Source: JACDAE01 sp034438015 (GTDB lineage Bacteria; Chloroflexota; Ktedonobacteria; Ktedonobacterales; Ktedonobacteraceae). Taken from it: a stretch of 64,000 nt of DNA. The position numbers and the translations under genes are program-made. Position 1 is the first letter of the stretch. Each line of letters starts with the position of its first letter. The notes below the pieces were generated by a model. The model was not told the origin of the DNA and searched no databases. It saw nothing but the letters and a program-made list of their open reading frames with translations. The DNA lies in NCBI GenBank assembly GCA_034438015.1, contig DAOTTD010000189.1, positions 1-64,000 of the forward strand, read 5' to 3'. Below are positions 16,747 to 26,172 of this stretch, in pieces.

Positions 16747-18941
16747 GTACGAGTGAGAAGAAAGTGCTGGGTCAAGCGCTTGACCGCGTGGACGGGCGGC
16801 TCAAGGTGACAGGCCAGGCTCGCTATCCAGCAGAGTTTCCTCTGGATAACCTGACACATGCCGTCCTCGTGCAAGGCACAATCGCGAGTGGCCGGATCAG
16901 GCATATCGACACGAGCGCGGCAGAAGCAGCGCCCGGCGTCCGTGCAGTACTCACCCATCGCAACGCGCCTCAGCTCAATAGAGGTCCTGCCAACTTCCTG
17001 GGGTCGGCTCCCCCACCACCCTTGCAAGACGATCACATCTACTACAACGGCCAACATGTTGCCATCGTCGTCGCAGAGACATTTGAACAAGCCACCTTTG
17101 CCGCCACATTGATCTCCATAGACTATGAGAAGGAGACCCCTCTCGTTTTACTCGACGATCAGCATGCCCAACCGTTCGCAACGGCCTTTCCCGATGTGGT
17201 ACGTGGCGATCCAGATACGTCATTCGCTACGGCTGCTGTGCGTGTCGAGGAAACGTATACGACACCAACGCAGCACAACAACCCGATGGCTCTTTTCGCC
17301 ACCACGGCACACTGGGATGGCGATGCATTGACGCTATACGACACGACGCAAGGGGTCGATAACTCACGCACCGTTGTTGCTGCGATGCTTGGCCTTGAGC
17401 TTTCCCAGGTGCACATCATCGCACCTTTCATCGGCGGCGCATTTGGCAGCGGTCTACGCTGCTGGCCACATGTTGCCCTCGCGGCGATTGCAGCGCGACA
17501 CGTAGGCCGTCCGGTCAAACTGGTCCTGACGCGTGAGCAAATGTTTACGTCTATTGGCTACCGTCCACAGACCGTCCAACGCGTAGCACTCGGTGCGACA
17601 CGTGACGGTCAACTTGTGGCGACGATCCATGAGGGCACGGAGCCGACGGCCATGGCCGATGATTATCGCGAGGGCCTCGTCCGTGCAACACAGTCACTCT
17701 ACGCCTGTCCCAATCTGCGCGCAAGATTCCAGCAGGTACGTCTCAACGTCGGCACCCCGACATGGATGCGTGGTCCCGGTGAGTCGCCGGGGGTCTTTGC
17801 CCTTGAAACGGCCATGGATGAACTGGCGTATGCTCTGGATATTGATCCTATCGAATTGCGTTTACGTAATGACGCTCTCGTCCATCCAGGAAGTGGACTA
17901 CCATGGTCGAGCAGAGGGTTACGTGAATGCTATCAGAAGGGGGCAGAGCGCTTTGGCTGGAAACGTCGCACCCGCGCACCTCGCTCGATGCGCGATGGCA
18001 ATGACCTGATCGGTTGGGGAGTAGCAAGTGGGCTCTATCCCTACAATCGTCAAGCAGCTTCGGCCCGCGTGCAACTGCTCACCGATGGAAGTGCGATAGT
18101 GCAGACTGGTGCCACAGATATTGGCACTGGCACCTATACTATCATGACACAGATCGCGGCGGACGCGCTTGGCCTTCCTCCTGAGCATGTCCGTTGTGAA
18201 TTAGGAGATAGTTCGCTCCCAGTGACACCACCGCAGGGCGGGTCGATGCTTGCTGCCAGCGTGGGATCAGCAGTGCAAACAGCGGCCCGAGCAGTACTTG
18301 AACAGATACTCGCGCTCATTCGTGATGACGAGGCTTCACCACTGCGAGGTGCAAACATCGATATGATCGCCGTTCGTGATAGCCGCATCGCGCTCAAAAG
18401 TGATCCATCACGGCACGAGAGATATGCGGAGATCCTGTCGCGTCATGGTTTGAAAGTGATCGAGGCTCTGGGTAGAGCGGCACCGGGCGATGAGACACAA
18501 CAGTTCGGAACCGGCGTCTTTTCCGCCAAGTTTGCCGAAGTGCATGTCGATGCTGATCTGGGCAGAATACGGGTCGCGCGCGTGCTCTCAGTCGTCGCAG
18601 CAGGACACATCCTCAACGAGAAGACGGCGCGGAGTCAGATGATTGGAGGCGCTGTCGGCGGCATCGGGATGGCCCTTCTTGAGCAAACCAGCATGGACGC
18701 GAATACAGGGCGAATTGTCAACGCCAATCTCGCGGACTATATGGTTACGGTACAGGCAGATACCCCCTCCATCGATGTGATCTTCATTGATCAATCGGAC
18801 ACACACCTGAATCCGCTTGGAGTGAAGGGTGTAGGAGAAATCTCCATCGTTGGCATTGCCCCCGCGATTGGCAATGCCATCTATCATGCAACAGGCCGAC
18901 GCATTCGCGATCTTCCTATCACGATGGATAAACTTCTATAG
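16743..18941 (+). CDS. paoC: Aldehyde oxidoreductase, molybdopterin-binding large subunit (PaoC-like)
   Basis: The 732-residue subunit binds the molybdenum cofactor. An N-terminal a/b hammerhead (DRVDGRLKVTGQARY) is followed by the Mo-binding domains with FIGGAFGSG, GPGESPGVFALE and GGSMLAASVGSA. The late GVKGVGEI contains the Glu that acts as the base in this family. It would oxidise aldehydes, likely aromatic ones by analogy with PaoABC, to acids. The start overlaps the FAD subunit by 4 bp (ATGA). No XdhC/PaoD-type cofactor insertion factor is in the window, so maturation must be provided elsewhere. Confidence 0.93.
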   Translation: MSTSEKKVLGQALDRVDGRLKVTGQARYPAEFPLDNLTHAVLVQGTIASGRIRHIDTSAAEAAPGVRAVLTHRNAPQLNRGPANFLGSAPPPPLQDDHIYYNGQHVAIVVAETFEQATFAATLISIDYEKETPLVLLDDQHAQPFATAFPDVVRGDPDTSFATAAVRVEETYTTPTQHNNPMALFATTAHWDGDALTLYDTTQGVDNSRTVVAAMLGLELSQVHIIAPFIGGAFGSGLRCWPHVALAAIAARHVGRPVKLVLTREQMFTSIGYRPQTVQRVALGATRDGQLVATIHEGTEPTAMADDYREGLVRATQSLYACPNLRARFQQVRLNVGTPTWMRGPGESPGVFALETAMDELAYALDIDPIELRLRNDALVHPGSGLPWSSRGLRECYQKGAERFGWKRRTRAPRSMRDGNDLIGWGVASGLYPYNRQAASARVQLLTDGSAIVQTGATDIGTGTYTIMTQIAADALGLPPEHVRCELGDSSLPVTPPQGGSMLAASVGSAVQTAARAVLEQILALIRDDEASPLRGANIDMIAVRDSRIALKSDPSRHERYAEILSRHGLKVIEALGRAAPGDETQQFGTGVFSAKFAEVHVDADLGRIRVARVLSVVAAGHILNEKTARSQMIGGAVGGIGMALLEQTSMDANTGRIVNANLADYMVTVQADTPSIDVIFIDQSDTHLNPLGVKGVGEISIVGIAPAIGNAIYHATGRRIRDLPITMDKLL

Positions 18942-18946
18942 GTGTT

Positions 18947-19612
18947 TTAGCCTGGTCGATTAATCGCCTGCATCATCTTGCTGACAGCATCAAGCTCATC
19001 CTGATTCACGGTATGCCCCATACGCGGGTAGAGCTTCGCCGTGACCTCTGCGCCGAGTCGTCGCAAGACCTCGGCGCAGAAGAGGACGCGCTCCGCTGGA
19101 ATGTGGAAATCAACATCGCTGCAGCCGAGAAAGACGGGCGTGCCAGCCAGCGAACCGGGATAGTCGCGCGGTGTGCCGTCGGGTCCGATCAGGCCGCCGC
19201 TCAGGCCGGCGACTCCACCGTAGCGACGCGCGTTGCGGACCGCGAACTCAAGCGAGAGACATGCCCCCTGCGAGAAGCCGAGCAGAATAGTGCGCTCGGC
19301 TGAGATGCCAGCTTCTCCCAGGCGCTCCAGGAGCGAGGCAATGACGGCCAGCCCCGAAGAGAGACCGGGCTCGTTGCTCGCAATGGACGCGAGGAAGCTG
19401 TTGGGATACCACGTGTAGCCAGCCGCCTGCGGTGCGAGGTAGGCAAAACCGGGCTGGTCCACCTCGCCTGTGAGGCTCAAGATGTCTTCCGCCGTCGCCC
19501 CGCGCCCGTGGATCATAATCATAGCGGCTCTGGCGCTCTCAAGCGGCTCGCCAGCCATCAGCACAGGCTGCCCCTGATGTGGTCCTGTTATCTTATCCAT
19601 ACGTTCACGCAT
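18947..19612 (-). CDS. Carboxylesterase/phospholipase-family hydrolase (MhqD-like)
   Basis: The 221-residue a/b-hydrolase has the oxyanion segment MIMIHGRGATAED, nucleophile elbow GFSQG, an Asp loop (GCSDVDFHIP) and His in MGHTVNQDE. This is the phospholipase/carboxylesterase-2 type. It lies 22 bp after a ring-cleaving dioxygenase on the same strand. The pairing equals the B. subtilis mhqO-mhqD arrangement, which handles quinones and catechol-like compounds. GGAG lies 8 bases before this start, while the longer frame overlaps the upstream gene. The specific substrate is unknown. Confidence 0.88.
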   Translation of the reverse strand: MRERMDKITGPHQGQPVLMAGEPLESARAAMIMIHGRGATAEDILSLTGEVDQPGFAYLAPQAAGYTWYPNSFLASIASNEPGLSSGLAVIASLLERLGEAGISAERTILLGFSQGACLSLEFAVRNARRYGGVAGLSGGLIGPDGTPRDYPGSLAGTPVFLGCSDVDFHIPAERVLFCAEVLRRLGAEVTAKLYPRMGHTVNQDELDAVSKMMQAINRPG

Positions 19613-19634
19613 TGAAAAATCTCCAGACTGCCCG

Positions 19635-20606
19635 CTAGCGACCCGCCGCGCCGACATTCTCCTCCGGTACATGGATTGGGAGCAGGACCTCCTCGATCTG
19701 CGCTCGCTGCGGCTCCAACCAGGGGGGAAGCTTGAGATGCGTCCCTAACTCCTCCACCGTCTCGTCGGTGGCGAATCCCGGCGGATCGGTCGCGATCTCG
19801 AAGAGGACACCGCCCGGCTCGTTGAAGTAGATCGAGTGGAAGTACTGGCGATCCTTGACCGGCGTGACGTTGCTCCCCTGATCGAGCAGGCGTTGACGCC
19901 AGGCGAGTTGGTGCACATCGTCTTCAGTGCGCCAGGCGACGTGATGGACCGTGCCCACCGCTATTCTACCACGCGGCTGATTGGGCAGGCTCAAGACATC
20001 GACGGTGGCTCCGGGTCCGCCCTCGCCTACCTCGTATCTGAAACGGTTGCCCTCTTGTTTGAGCAGACGGAAGCCGAGCACTCCGGTGAGCATCGCGGCG
20101 GTGCGCTCTTGATTGTTCTCGGCCAGCGTGACGCTGTAAAATCCACGAATGGCATAGGCTTCAGGGATCGGGCCCTGTTTCCAACCACTGCGCGCGTCCG
20201 GCTGCTGATGGGCAACCAGTTCCAGCGAGAGCCCATGCGGATCTAAGAAAGCGATGACCTGATCGTCGAAGCGCGCGGTCGGCCCGGTATAGGCCACGCC
20301 GTGCTTCGTCAAGCGGTTGGTCCAGTAGTCAAGGGCCGCCGCCGGAATAGAGAAGGAAATGTCAACGATCTGGCCCGCTCCCCTGCTTCCTTGCGGCGCA
20401 CCGGGCCAGGGAAAGAAGGTCACAATCGTACCCGGCGTTCCAACCCCATCGCCATAGTAGAGGTGGTAGGTGCCTGGATCATCGAAATTGACCGTCTGTT
20501 TGACCAGCCGTTGACCCAGGACGTGTGTATAAAAGTCGATGTTTTGCTGCGGATCTCCCACGATGGCCGTGAGATGATGGAAGCCCGCAATCGTATTATT
20601 GTCCAT
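19635..20606 (-). CDS. Ring-cleaving dioxygenase of the glyoxalase fold (MhqO-like)
   Basis: The 323-residue protein has two vicinal-oxygen-chelate modules. The metal ligands appear as His in FHHLTAIVGD, His in VHHVAWRTED and Glu in GGVLFEIATDPPGFATDE. The segments YTHVLGQRLVKQTVNFDDP and HLYYGDGVGTPGTIVTFFPW are characteristic of MhqO/MhqA-type hydroquinone dioxygenases. The GAGG box lies 7 bases before the chosen ATG. It forms an operon with the esterase downstream and is divergent from an Lrp/AsnC regulator, not the MarR regulator used in Bacillus. Confidence 0.9.
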   Translation of the reverse strand: MDNNTIAGFHHLTAIVGDPQQNIDFYTHVLGQRLVKQTVNFDDPGTYHLYYGDGVGTPGTIVTFFPWPGAPQGSRGAGQIVDISFSIPAAALDYWTNRLTKHGVAYTGPTARFDDQVIAFLDPHGLSLELVAHQQPDARSGWKQGPIPEAYAIRGFYSVTLAENNQERTAAMLTGVLGFRLLKQEGNRFRYEVGEGGPGATVDVLSLPNQPRGRIAVGTVHHVAWRTEDDVHQLAWRQRLLDQGSNVTPVKDRQYFHSIYFNEPGGVLFEIATDPPGFATDETVEELGTHLKLPPWLEPQRAQIEEVLLPIHVPEENVGAAGR

Positions 20607-20760
20607 ATACGTTCCTCTCCGCTGAGAAATCAGCACTCAATGAGCTTTTATTTTATTCAGCATAATGTTAAGATACCCATATACCATTAAAAAATCAAGT
20701 CAAATTGGCGAATAGCATTAAAGAGCAAACCCTATTCAGCAGAAAAGAGGAGAGGAGCCT
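20607..20760. promoter_or_regulatory. Divergent control region between mhqO-like and lrp-like genes
   Basis: The 154 bp are AT-rich and must hold promoters for both directions. CAGCATAATGTTAAGAT and ATACCCATATACC are plausible -10 regions, but no clean -35/-10 pair could be fixed. It is the natural place for Lrp-family binding. Confidence 0.4.
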
Positions 20761-21207
20761 GTGTTAGACCAGACGGACCGAATGTTATTAGCTTTACTCA
20801 AACAGGACGCGAAGCGCAAATATAGCGAACTGGGCGAGGCCGTCCACCTGTCGCCACCAGCCGTGCACGAGCGGGTGAAAAAGCTGGAACGAGCCGGCAC
20901 GATCAACCGGTATACGATCGAGATAGATCCCGAGAAGCTCGGCCTGACCCTGCGCGCCTTCGTACGCATTCACATCAGCCGTGTCCCCTGTGAAGAGCTG
21001 GCGCGCGCCCTACAAGCCTTCCCCGAGGTCGTGGAGTGTTTTAGTTCCGCCGGCGAGGAGAGCATGCTCATCAAGGTGCATACGACCTCGCCCTCGGCAC
21101 TGGAAGCACTGCTCAACCATATCCGGCAGATGCCTGGTGTGGAGCGCGTTCTTACCAGCATTATCCTCACGACGCACTTTCAGAGGGAAAATATCGCGGT
21201 AGAGTGA
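20761..21207 (+). CDS. Lrp/AsnC-family transcriptional regulator
   Basis: The 148-residue protein has an N-terminal winged HTH (LDQTDRMLLALLKQDAKRKYSELGEAVHLSPPAVHERVKKL) and a RAM/AsnC_trans_reg effector domain (VRIHISRVPCEELARAL, then SSAGEESMLIKVHTTS). These proteins form octamers and respond to amino acids or related ligands. It starts with GTG preceded by GGAG. It is divergent from the dioxygenase/esterase operon and so is the likely local regulator of that operon, an inference from position. Confidence 0.92.
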   Translation: MLDQTDRMLLALLKQDAKRKYSELGEAVHLSPPAVHERVKKLERAGTINRYTIEIDPEKLGLTLRAFVRIHISRVPCEELARALQAFPEVVECFSSAGEESMLIKVHTTSPSALEALLNHIRQMPGVERVLTSIILTTHFQRENIAVE

Positions 21208-21248
21208 TGCTCATATCTGGCCTCAAGACGTTTACCTATGCCCTTGTT

Positions 21249-21944
21249 TCAGGGTGCAACAAAACGATATCCAACGCCCGGTTCAGTGAGCAGGTAGCGG
21301 GGATTGGCAGGGTCGAGCTCCAGTTTGTGGCGCAGGCGGTTCATATAAACGCGCAGGTACTCGGCCTCACCGCCGTACTCCGCCCCCCAGACGCTCTGTA
21401 GCAGCATGCGGTGCGTGACCACCTTGCCCACGTTGGTGATAAGCTGCTTCAAGAGGGCGAACTCCGTTGGCGATAGCCGCACCTCGGCACCACGCAACCG
21501 TACGACGTGTCCCGCCAGGTCAATCTCAAGATCGCCAAACCGCTTTACACCGCTTCCACGTGGCGGCGTCTCCCCCTGGGTACGACGCAATACGGCGCGC
21601 ATGCGAGCCAGCAGTTCCTCCACCCCAAAAGGTTTGCTTAGATAATCGTCAGCCCCAAGATCGAGCGCCGTGACCTTGTCGCTTTCGGCATCCAGCGCGG
21701 TCAACACAATGATGGGGACCGAAGAGTACTCGCGCACACGCCGACAGACTTCGAGGCCATCCATGCGTGGCATCATGATGTCGAGTATCAACAGGTCGGG
21801 ATTTTCTCGCTCCCATACGGCTACCGCTTCCAGCCCGTTGCTCGCTTCCAGTACCTCGAAGCCGCGCGCGTGCAGGTTCCGACTGACGAAATCGCGCAGG
21901 GCCACTTCATCTTCTGCGAGCAGAATACGCTTCGCCCTCGTCAT
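21249..21944 (-). CDS. OmpR/KdpE-family response regulator
   Basis: The 231-residue protein has a receiver domain (LLAEDE acidic pair, phospho-Asp in DLLILDIMMPRMDG, Lys in YLSKPFG) and an OmpR-type winged HTH (LSPTEFALLKQLITNVGKVVTHRMLL, RVYMNRLRHKLE, TEPGVGYRF). Its start overlaps the stop of the upstream histidine kinase by 4 bp (ATGA), so it is the cognate partner. OmpR-family proteins bind 11-bp-period direct repeats. Two such arrays occur in this window (7818-7856 and 28032-28081), but nothing ties them to this protein specifically. Confidence 0.95.
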   Translation of the reverse strand: MTRAKRILLAEDEVALRDFVSRNLHARGFEVLEASNGLEAVAVWERENPDLLILDIMMPRMDGLEVCRRVREYSSVPIIVLTALDAESDKVTALDLGADDYLSKPFGVEELLARMRAVLRRTQGETPPRGSGVKRFGDLEIDLAGHVVRLRGAEVRLSPTEFALLKQLITNVGKVVTHRMLLQSVWGAEYGGEAEYLRVYMNRLRHKLELDPANPRYLLTEPGVGYRFVAP

Positions 21945-24685
21945 ATACGCCTCCTTTCCTCTGTTGAAAACTCCGTTTCTGGCTGTAAGGGAGAAAGCTC
22001 CGTTGCTACCATATCTGTGGACACCACCGAAGCAAGCGGCAGCGAGAACGATATCGTCGTACCCTCCATTGTACTCTTCGCCCAGATCGTGCTGCCGTGA
22101 GCTTCGATGAATGCCTTGCAGATAGCCAGTCCCAGGCCGGTCCCGCCAGAATGCTGCTGGCGACCGTGCTGCGCCCGGTAGAACCGCTCAAATACGTGCG
22201 GCAGTTCGTTAGAGGCGATGCCAGGCCCATTATCGGCAACAGATACGACAACCCCATTGTCTTGTACCTCGGCGGTGATGCGCACCTCGCCCTCACCGTA
22301 CGTCAGCGCATTGGCGACCAGGTTGTGAAGCACGACCTCTATACGCGCGCTGTCTATGTTGACCGGTGGCAAAGTGGCAGGGATATGCGAAGTGAGTGTG
22401 ACTCCCGGATGACTCACCCGCTCGACGATCTTCGCTACGAGATCCTGTATCCTGGCAGGCGCACGATTGAGGAAGAGTAGTCCCGCCTCCTGCCGCGAAA
22501 GATCGAGCAGGTTACTTACAAGTTGAGCCAGACGATCCGCTTCACCGCTGATCATCTTCAAGAAATGACGCTGATCTGCAAGAGGCCATGTTATATCCTG
22601 TTGCAGCAATGTAGAGGCGTTCCCTTTAATAGCTGCCAATGGCGTGCGCAGCTCATGGCCAACAGCCGCCAGCAAGGTCGTTTTGAACTCGTCAAGTTCT
22701 CGCTCGCGGGTCACGTCACGCAGCAGCAGGCCACGTCCTATAGTGCGTCCCGACTCATCGTTCACATCGAACAGCCGTAGATGAATGGCCTGCCGCTGAT
22801 CGGTTTGTGTGATCTCGACCACCAGCTCCGTCGCTTCGGCGCACGCAACCCGTTTCAGCGCCCGCTCGCATTCTTGTGGATGTACCGCATTTGAGCGCAG
22901 TGCGTTGTAGAGTGTGCTGATCGGCTGGTGCTCCAGAGACTCGATGGGCAGTCCCATAATGGCGCTTGCGCCGAAGTTGGCGTACAGAATTGTCCCATCT
23001 ATGCCTGTCAGCACCAGCCCATCGCTCATGCTGCCCATAATTGCCTCTAGCTTCTGCTTCTCCTCCGATGCCTGCTGATACAGGAGTTCGTTCTCCCGTG
23101 CCACTTCGCGCAGCCGCTCATCGCTGCGTTCGTAGAGCACGGCATGTTCCCACGCGAGTGTGGCATAGTTGGCAAATGTCAGCAGCAGGTCGATCTCGTT
23201 CTGGTTAAAGGGATGAGCCTCAATACGGTGTACCAGCAGGACGACGCTACCGGCATGACGGCTGATGATCGGGATCGCCAAAACGCAGCGGAAACCCTCA
23301 TCGTAGGAGAACGAAGGCGAGTTGGCATTGAGTAGTTTCTGCACGGGCTTACCATCCCGCAACGCCAACACGGCTGCTGAACTCACGTTCTCGGGCGACA
23401 GGGAGAGCACGCGGTCGTAACGTTCGCTATGCCCAGCGCTGGCAAGCACGCGTAGTACTCCCTGCTCATCGGGCAGGAGTACCGCCGCTGCCTGCACATC
23501 CACCAATCGCCGCGCCTCGCGAATAATCTTGCCTACGACCGTATACGGTTCCAGAGATTTGACCACGGCGTTCGACGTCTCCAGCAGCGTTCGCAGTTTT
23601 CCGAGCTTCTCCACTCCATCGTACTCGAGACGTACGAGTGAACGCGCAAGATCCCCTACCTCGTCCTCTCGTTCAGCAAGCACAGTGGCATGCTCAGGAA
23701 TCGATTGCTCGGAGGTAGGCAGCACCTGGTGCTGGAGAGCAAGCGTATGGAGGGGGCGAATGACCCGGCTCAGCAGCATGAGCCAGAACAGCAGACCACC
23801 GATGGCGAAGAGAAGTGCAGCGGTCAATAGCCAGAGATGGAACTGTGCGACTACGGCCAGCGCCTCGCTGGCAGGTCGCTGCACGACGACAGCCCAGCCG
23901 AGGTACGGCACGGGTACGGCACTGAAAAGCCAGTCCTGGCCGTCGGTTCCCGGACCCAGACTTGAGGTTGCATGACCGCGCAACGCCTGGTCGGCCCCCG
24001 GCAATTCATCCAGCACGGTCTGCATGATGCGCTCGTGCTGAGGCGTGGCGATAAGCTCGCCCTTATCGTCGATGATGCTGATCATGAGCTGCCGTCCCTG
24101 GCGTTGCTGTGCCTGGACGACGGGCGTCAGAGGTTCACTGAGTTCGACGAGCGAGATATTCGCTGCGACGATGCCTATCAGTTGACCGCTGGCGCGCACA
24201 GGTTGAGCAATGATGACGCCTGCGCTGAAGGTCGTTTCGACGGCGATACCTACCTCAAAGATCGGGGCGGTGGCGGCTCGGGCGCGTCCTATGATGTCGG
24301 AGGGCGAGAACTCCGCTCCTAACCCGACCTCACCCGGCGGCCAGGTAACGCGCAGATCACCTAGCGGTCCGAGCCAGGAGATGTGATCCACGTCGCTGCG
24401 AGCAGCCTGATAGGCCCGGAAGGTCCTCGCTATTGCGTCCGGAGTATGATTCTGTGCTACAAGCTTGCTCAGAGCAACGAGCGAAGTCTCGGCATCCCGC
24501 AGTTGCAGGCTGGTATTCAGGGCGATCTCCTGCGCCAGCGCCTGGTTGGATGCCTGGGCGTCGTTGCGCAATTGCTGTTCGACGACTGCGTTGACTCCCA
24601 CTCCCCCAACCAGCACGACGACGACAAAAAGCAGGTAGACGCTCAGCATCTGAATCAGGAGAGATCGACGCACGATATGCAGCAT
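21941..24685 (-). CDS. Large sensor histidine kinase (Cache-HAMP-GAF-PAS-HisKA-HATPase)
   Basis: About 914 residues. TM1 (IQMLSVYLLFVVVVLVGGVGV) is followed by a long extracellular Cache-like sensor, TM2 (LWLLTAALLFAIGGLLFWLML), a HAMP-like linker, a GAF domain, a PAS domain (LEAIMGSMSDGLVLTGIDG), HisKA with His in VGHELRTPLAAIKGN (about residue 677) and HATPase_c with GTGLGLAICKAF. The ligand is unknown. The longest frame starts about 33 codons earlier with TTG/ATG. The ATG at 24685 is preferred because GAGGTG lies 10 bases upstream and it puts the first membrane helix near the N-terminus. Confidence 0.93.
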   Translation of the reverse strand: MLHIVRRSLLIQMLSVYLLFVVVVLVGGVGVNAVVEQQLRNDAQASNQALAQEIALNTSLQLRDAETSLVALSKLVAQNHTPDAIARTFRAYQAARSDVDHISWLGPLGDLRVTWPPGEVGLGAEFSPSDIIGRARAATAPIFEVGIAVETTFSAGVIIAQPVRASGQLIGIVAANISLVELSEPLTPVVQAQQRQGRQLMISIIDDKGELIATPQHERIMQTVLDELPGADQALRGHATSSLGPGTDGQDWLFSAVPVPYLGWAVVVQRPASEALAVVAQFHLWLLTAALLFAIGGLLFWLMLLSRVIRPLHTLALQHQVLPTSEQSIPEHATVLAEREDEVGDLARSLVRLEYDGVEKLGKLRTLLETSNAVVKSLEPYTVVGKIIREARRLVDVQAAAVLLPDEQGVLRVLASAGHSERYDRVLSLSPENVSSAAVLALRDGKPVQKLLNANSPSFSYDEGFRCVLAIPIISRHAGSVVLLVHRIEAHPFNQNEIDLLLTFANYATLAWEHAVLYERSDERLREVARENELLYQQASEEKQKLEAIMGSMSDGLVLTGIDGTILYANFGASAIMGLPIESLEHQPISTLYNALRSNAVHPQECERALKRVACAEATELVVEITQTDQRQAIHLRLFDVNDESGRTIGRGLLLRDVTRERELDEFKTTLLAAVGHELRTPLAAIKGNASTLLQQDITWPLADQRHFLKMISGEADRLAQLVSNLLDLSRQEAGLLFLNRAPARIQDLVAKIVERVSHPGVTLTSHIPATLPPVNIDSARIEVVLHNLVANALTYGEGEVRITAEVQDNGVVVSVADNGPGIASNELPHVFERFYRAQHGRQQHSGGTGLGLAICKAFIEAHGSTIWAKSTMEGTTISFSLPLASVVSTDMVATELSPLQPETEFSTEERRRI

Positions 24686-24859
24686 GGCCAATACACACCT
24701 CGATGAGTTCTTTCGCACGATCTCGTTGTGCAAAACCAACCCCTGTGCGATCTTTCGACACTTCGGCTCTGACGCGCTCATCAATACAACTAAAATGTGA
24801 ATGAGGTTTCCTTATTATATCATTTCGGTTCCCTGAATATCACTTTGATACGAAAGCGA

Positions 24860-24891
24860 CTCGGGCACCTGTTCCGAAACAGATACCCGAG
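24860..24891 (-). terminator. Hairpin after the ABC transporter binding-protein gene
   Basis: The stem CTCGGG/CCCGAG (24860-24865 with 24886-24891) has an inner CTGTT/AACAG pairing. It lies just past the stop of the substrate-binding protein gene on the minus strand. There is no strong T-tract, so termination may be weak. Each arm is flanked by the same sequence, CTTTGATACGA. Confidence 0.5.
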
Positions 24892-24911
24892 CTTTGATAC
24901 GAGAGGGACGC

Positions 24912-25961
24912 TTAGCCGAGCGCTTTGTTGACAAACTCGTTGGTGAATGTGGCGCTGAGATCAATCTGCTTGCCCTTCGGGACCAGATTGCTCTGATACT
25001 CAGTGTTGAGCACCGATTGAGGCGCGCCAGCAGGCATTAATCCATCTGGACTGAAGATGGCCATCTGGTTTTGCAACGCCGTTACATAGAGAGCTTTATT
25101 GCCTGCGTAGTAATCAGCCGGCATTTTATCCGCGATCTGCTCCGCCGTGTGCGTGTGCATCCACTTCAGCGTCTGGACATAGGCGTTCGCCAGCTTCTGA
25201 ACGGTATCCTTGTGACTACTGACATAACTGTTATTCATAAACAGGCTGATGAACGGGTAGGGTCCGCCCAGGGCCGCCTGCGTGGACTGCGGCGAGCGCA
25301 GATCGACCAGGACCTTCCCGACACCTGTTGCCAGGATACGCGAGATCGTCGGCTCGGTCGTCATGCCTGCATCGATTCTGCCCTGCTGCAACGCCGCGAT
25401 AAAGGTATCGCCTGCGCCCACCGGCACGAAATGCACCTGGTCTGGCGCTATCCCGGCATTATGCAGCAGCGCGGTGGTGAGAGTCTGCGTCCCTGAGCCC
25501 AGTTCAGTGACGCCCAGATTCCTGCCTTTGAGGTCTTTGATCGAGTGGATCTGGCTGGCCACTTTAGCAGAAACGATCTCGGCTTCACCAGGGGCAACGT
25601 TCAACAGAACTACGGCCTCCATCTGCTTGCCAGCCGCTTGCAGCTCGATGGTGTGGTTATAGGACCCCGAGCCTGCATCGACCTGGCCTGCCAGCACTTC
25701 GTTCTCAGAGGATTGTCCAGATGCCTCGTCAATCAGTGTTACGTCCAGACCCTGCTGATCGAAGTACCCTAGCTGCTTGGTGAGCATGTTCGGCAAATAG
25801 ATCTGCTTGCTGAGTCCACCCACCATGATCGAGAGATGCGTCTTACCACCACTGCTACTACTGCTACCGCTGCCGCCACTACTGCTACTGCCGCACGCGC
25901 TAAGGATAAGAACTAAAATGAAACTGCCTACCAGACTAATCCTTCGGCTCCATGAGTTCAT
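24912..25961 (-). CDS. ABC transporter substrate-binding lipoprotein (NitT/TauT type)
   Basis: The 349-residue protein begins with a lipoprotein signal (LVLILSACG, Cys about residue 23) and a Gly/Ser-rich tether. It then has an NMT1/TauA-type periplasmic-binding fold (QLGYFDQQGLDVTLID, VDAGSGSYNHTIELQAAGK, GAGDTFIAALQQGRIDAGMTTEP). It would capture a small organic ligand outside the membrane and deliver it to the permease upstream in the operon. The substrate class (taurine/alkylsulfonate, nitrate, riboflavin or pyrimidine precursor) cannot be told. AGGAGG lies 6 bases before the ATG. Confidence 0.9.
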   Translation of the reverse strand: MNSWSRRISLVGSFILVLILSACGSSSSGGSGSSSSSGGKTHLSIMVGGLSKQIYLPNMLTKQLGYFDQQGLDVTLIDEASGQSSENEVLAGQVDAGSGSYNHTIELQAAGKQMEAVVLLNVAPGEAEIVSAKVASQIHSIKDLKGRNLGVTELGSGTQTLTTALLHNAGIAPDQVHFVPVGAGDTFIAALQQGRIDAGMTTEPTISRILATGVGKVLVDLRSPQSTQAALGGPYPFISLFMNNSYVSSHKDTVQKLANAYVQTLKWMHTHTAEQIADKMPADYYAGNKALYVTALQNQMAIFSPDGLMPAGAPQSVLNTEYQSNLVPKGKQIDLSATFTNEFVNKALG

Positions 25962-26106
25962 GTGCTTCCTCCTGTTCGGTCTTCGATGATTCTATGTGTA
26001 ACCAGCCGTTCTCGCCCCTGGTTCTATTGGTAACGATGTGCTGGCTACACTGACGAGCGCATTTGCTTTTCGTTCGCTTCTTTTCTCATTCCTCCTTGTC
26101 TTCTGA

Positions 26107-26159
26107 TCCGAGGAACTGACGGCGAAGCCGTAGCCGCGCATGCGGCGTTGTTCCTCGGA
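26107..26159. terminator. Long hairpin between ABC permease and binding-protein genes
   Basis: A perfect 10-bp outer stem (26107-26116 with 26150-26159, TCCGAGGAAC/GTTCCTCGGA) encloses two smaller GC-rich hairpins (GGCGAAGCC and CCGCGCATGCGG). It lies just past the permease stop and could trim or stabilise the operon mRNA so that the binding protein is made at a different level. Confidence 0.55.
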
Positions 26160-26172
26160 ATTCTGAGTTCAT

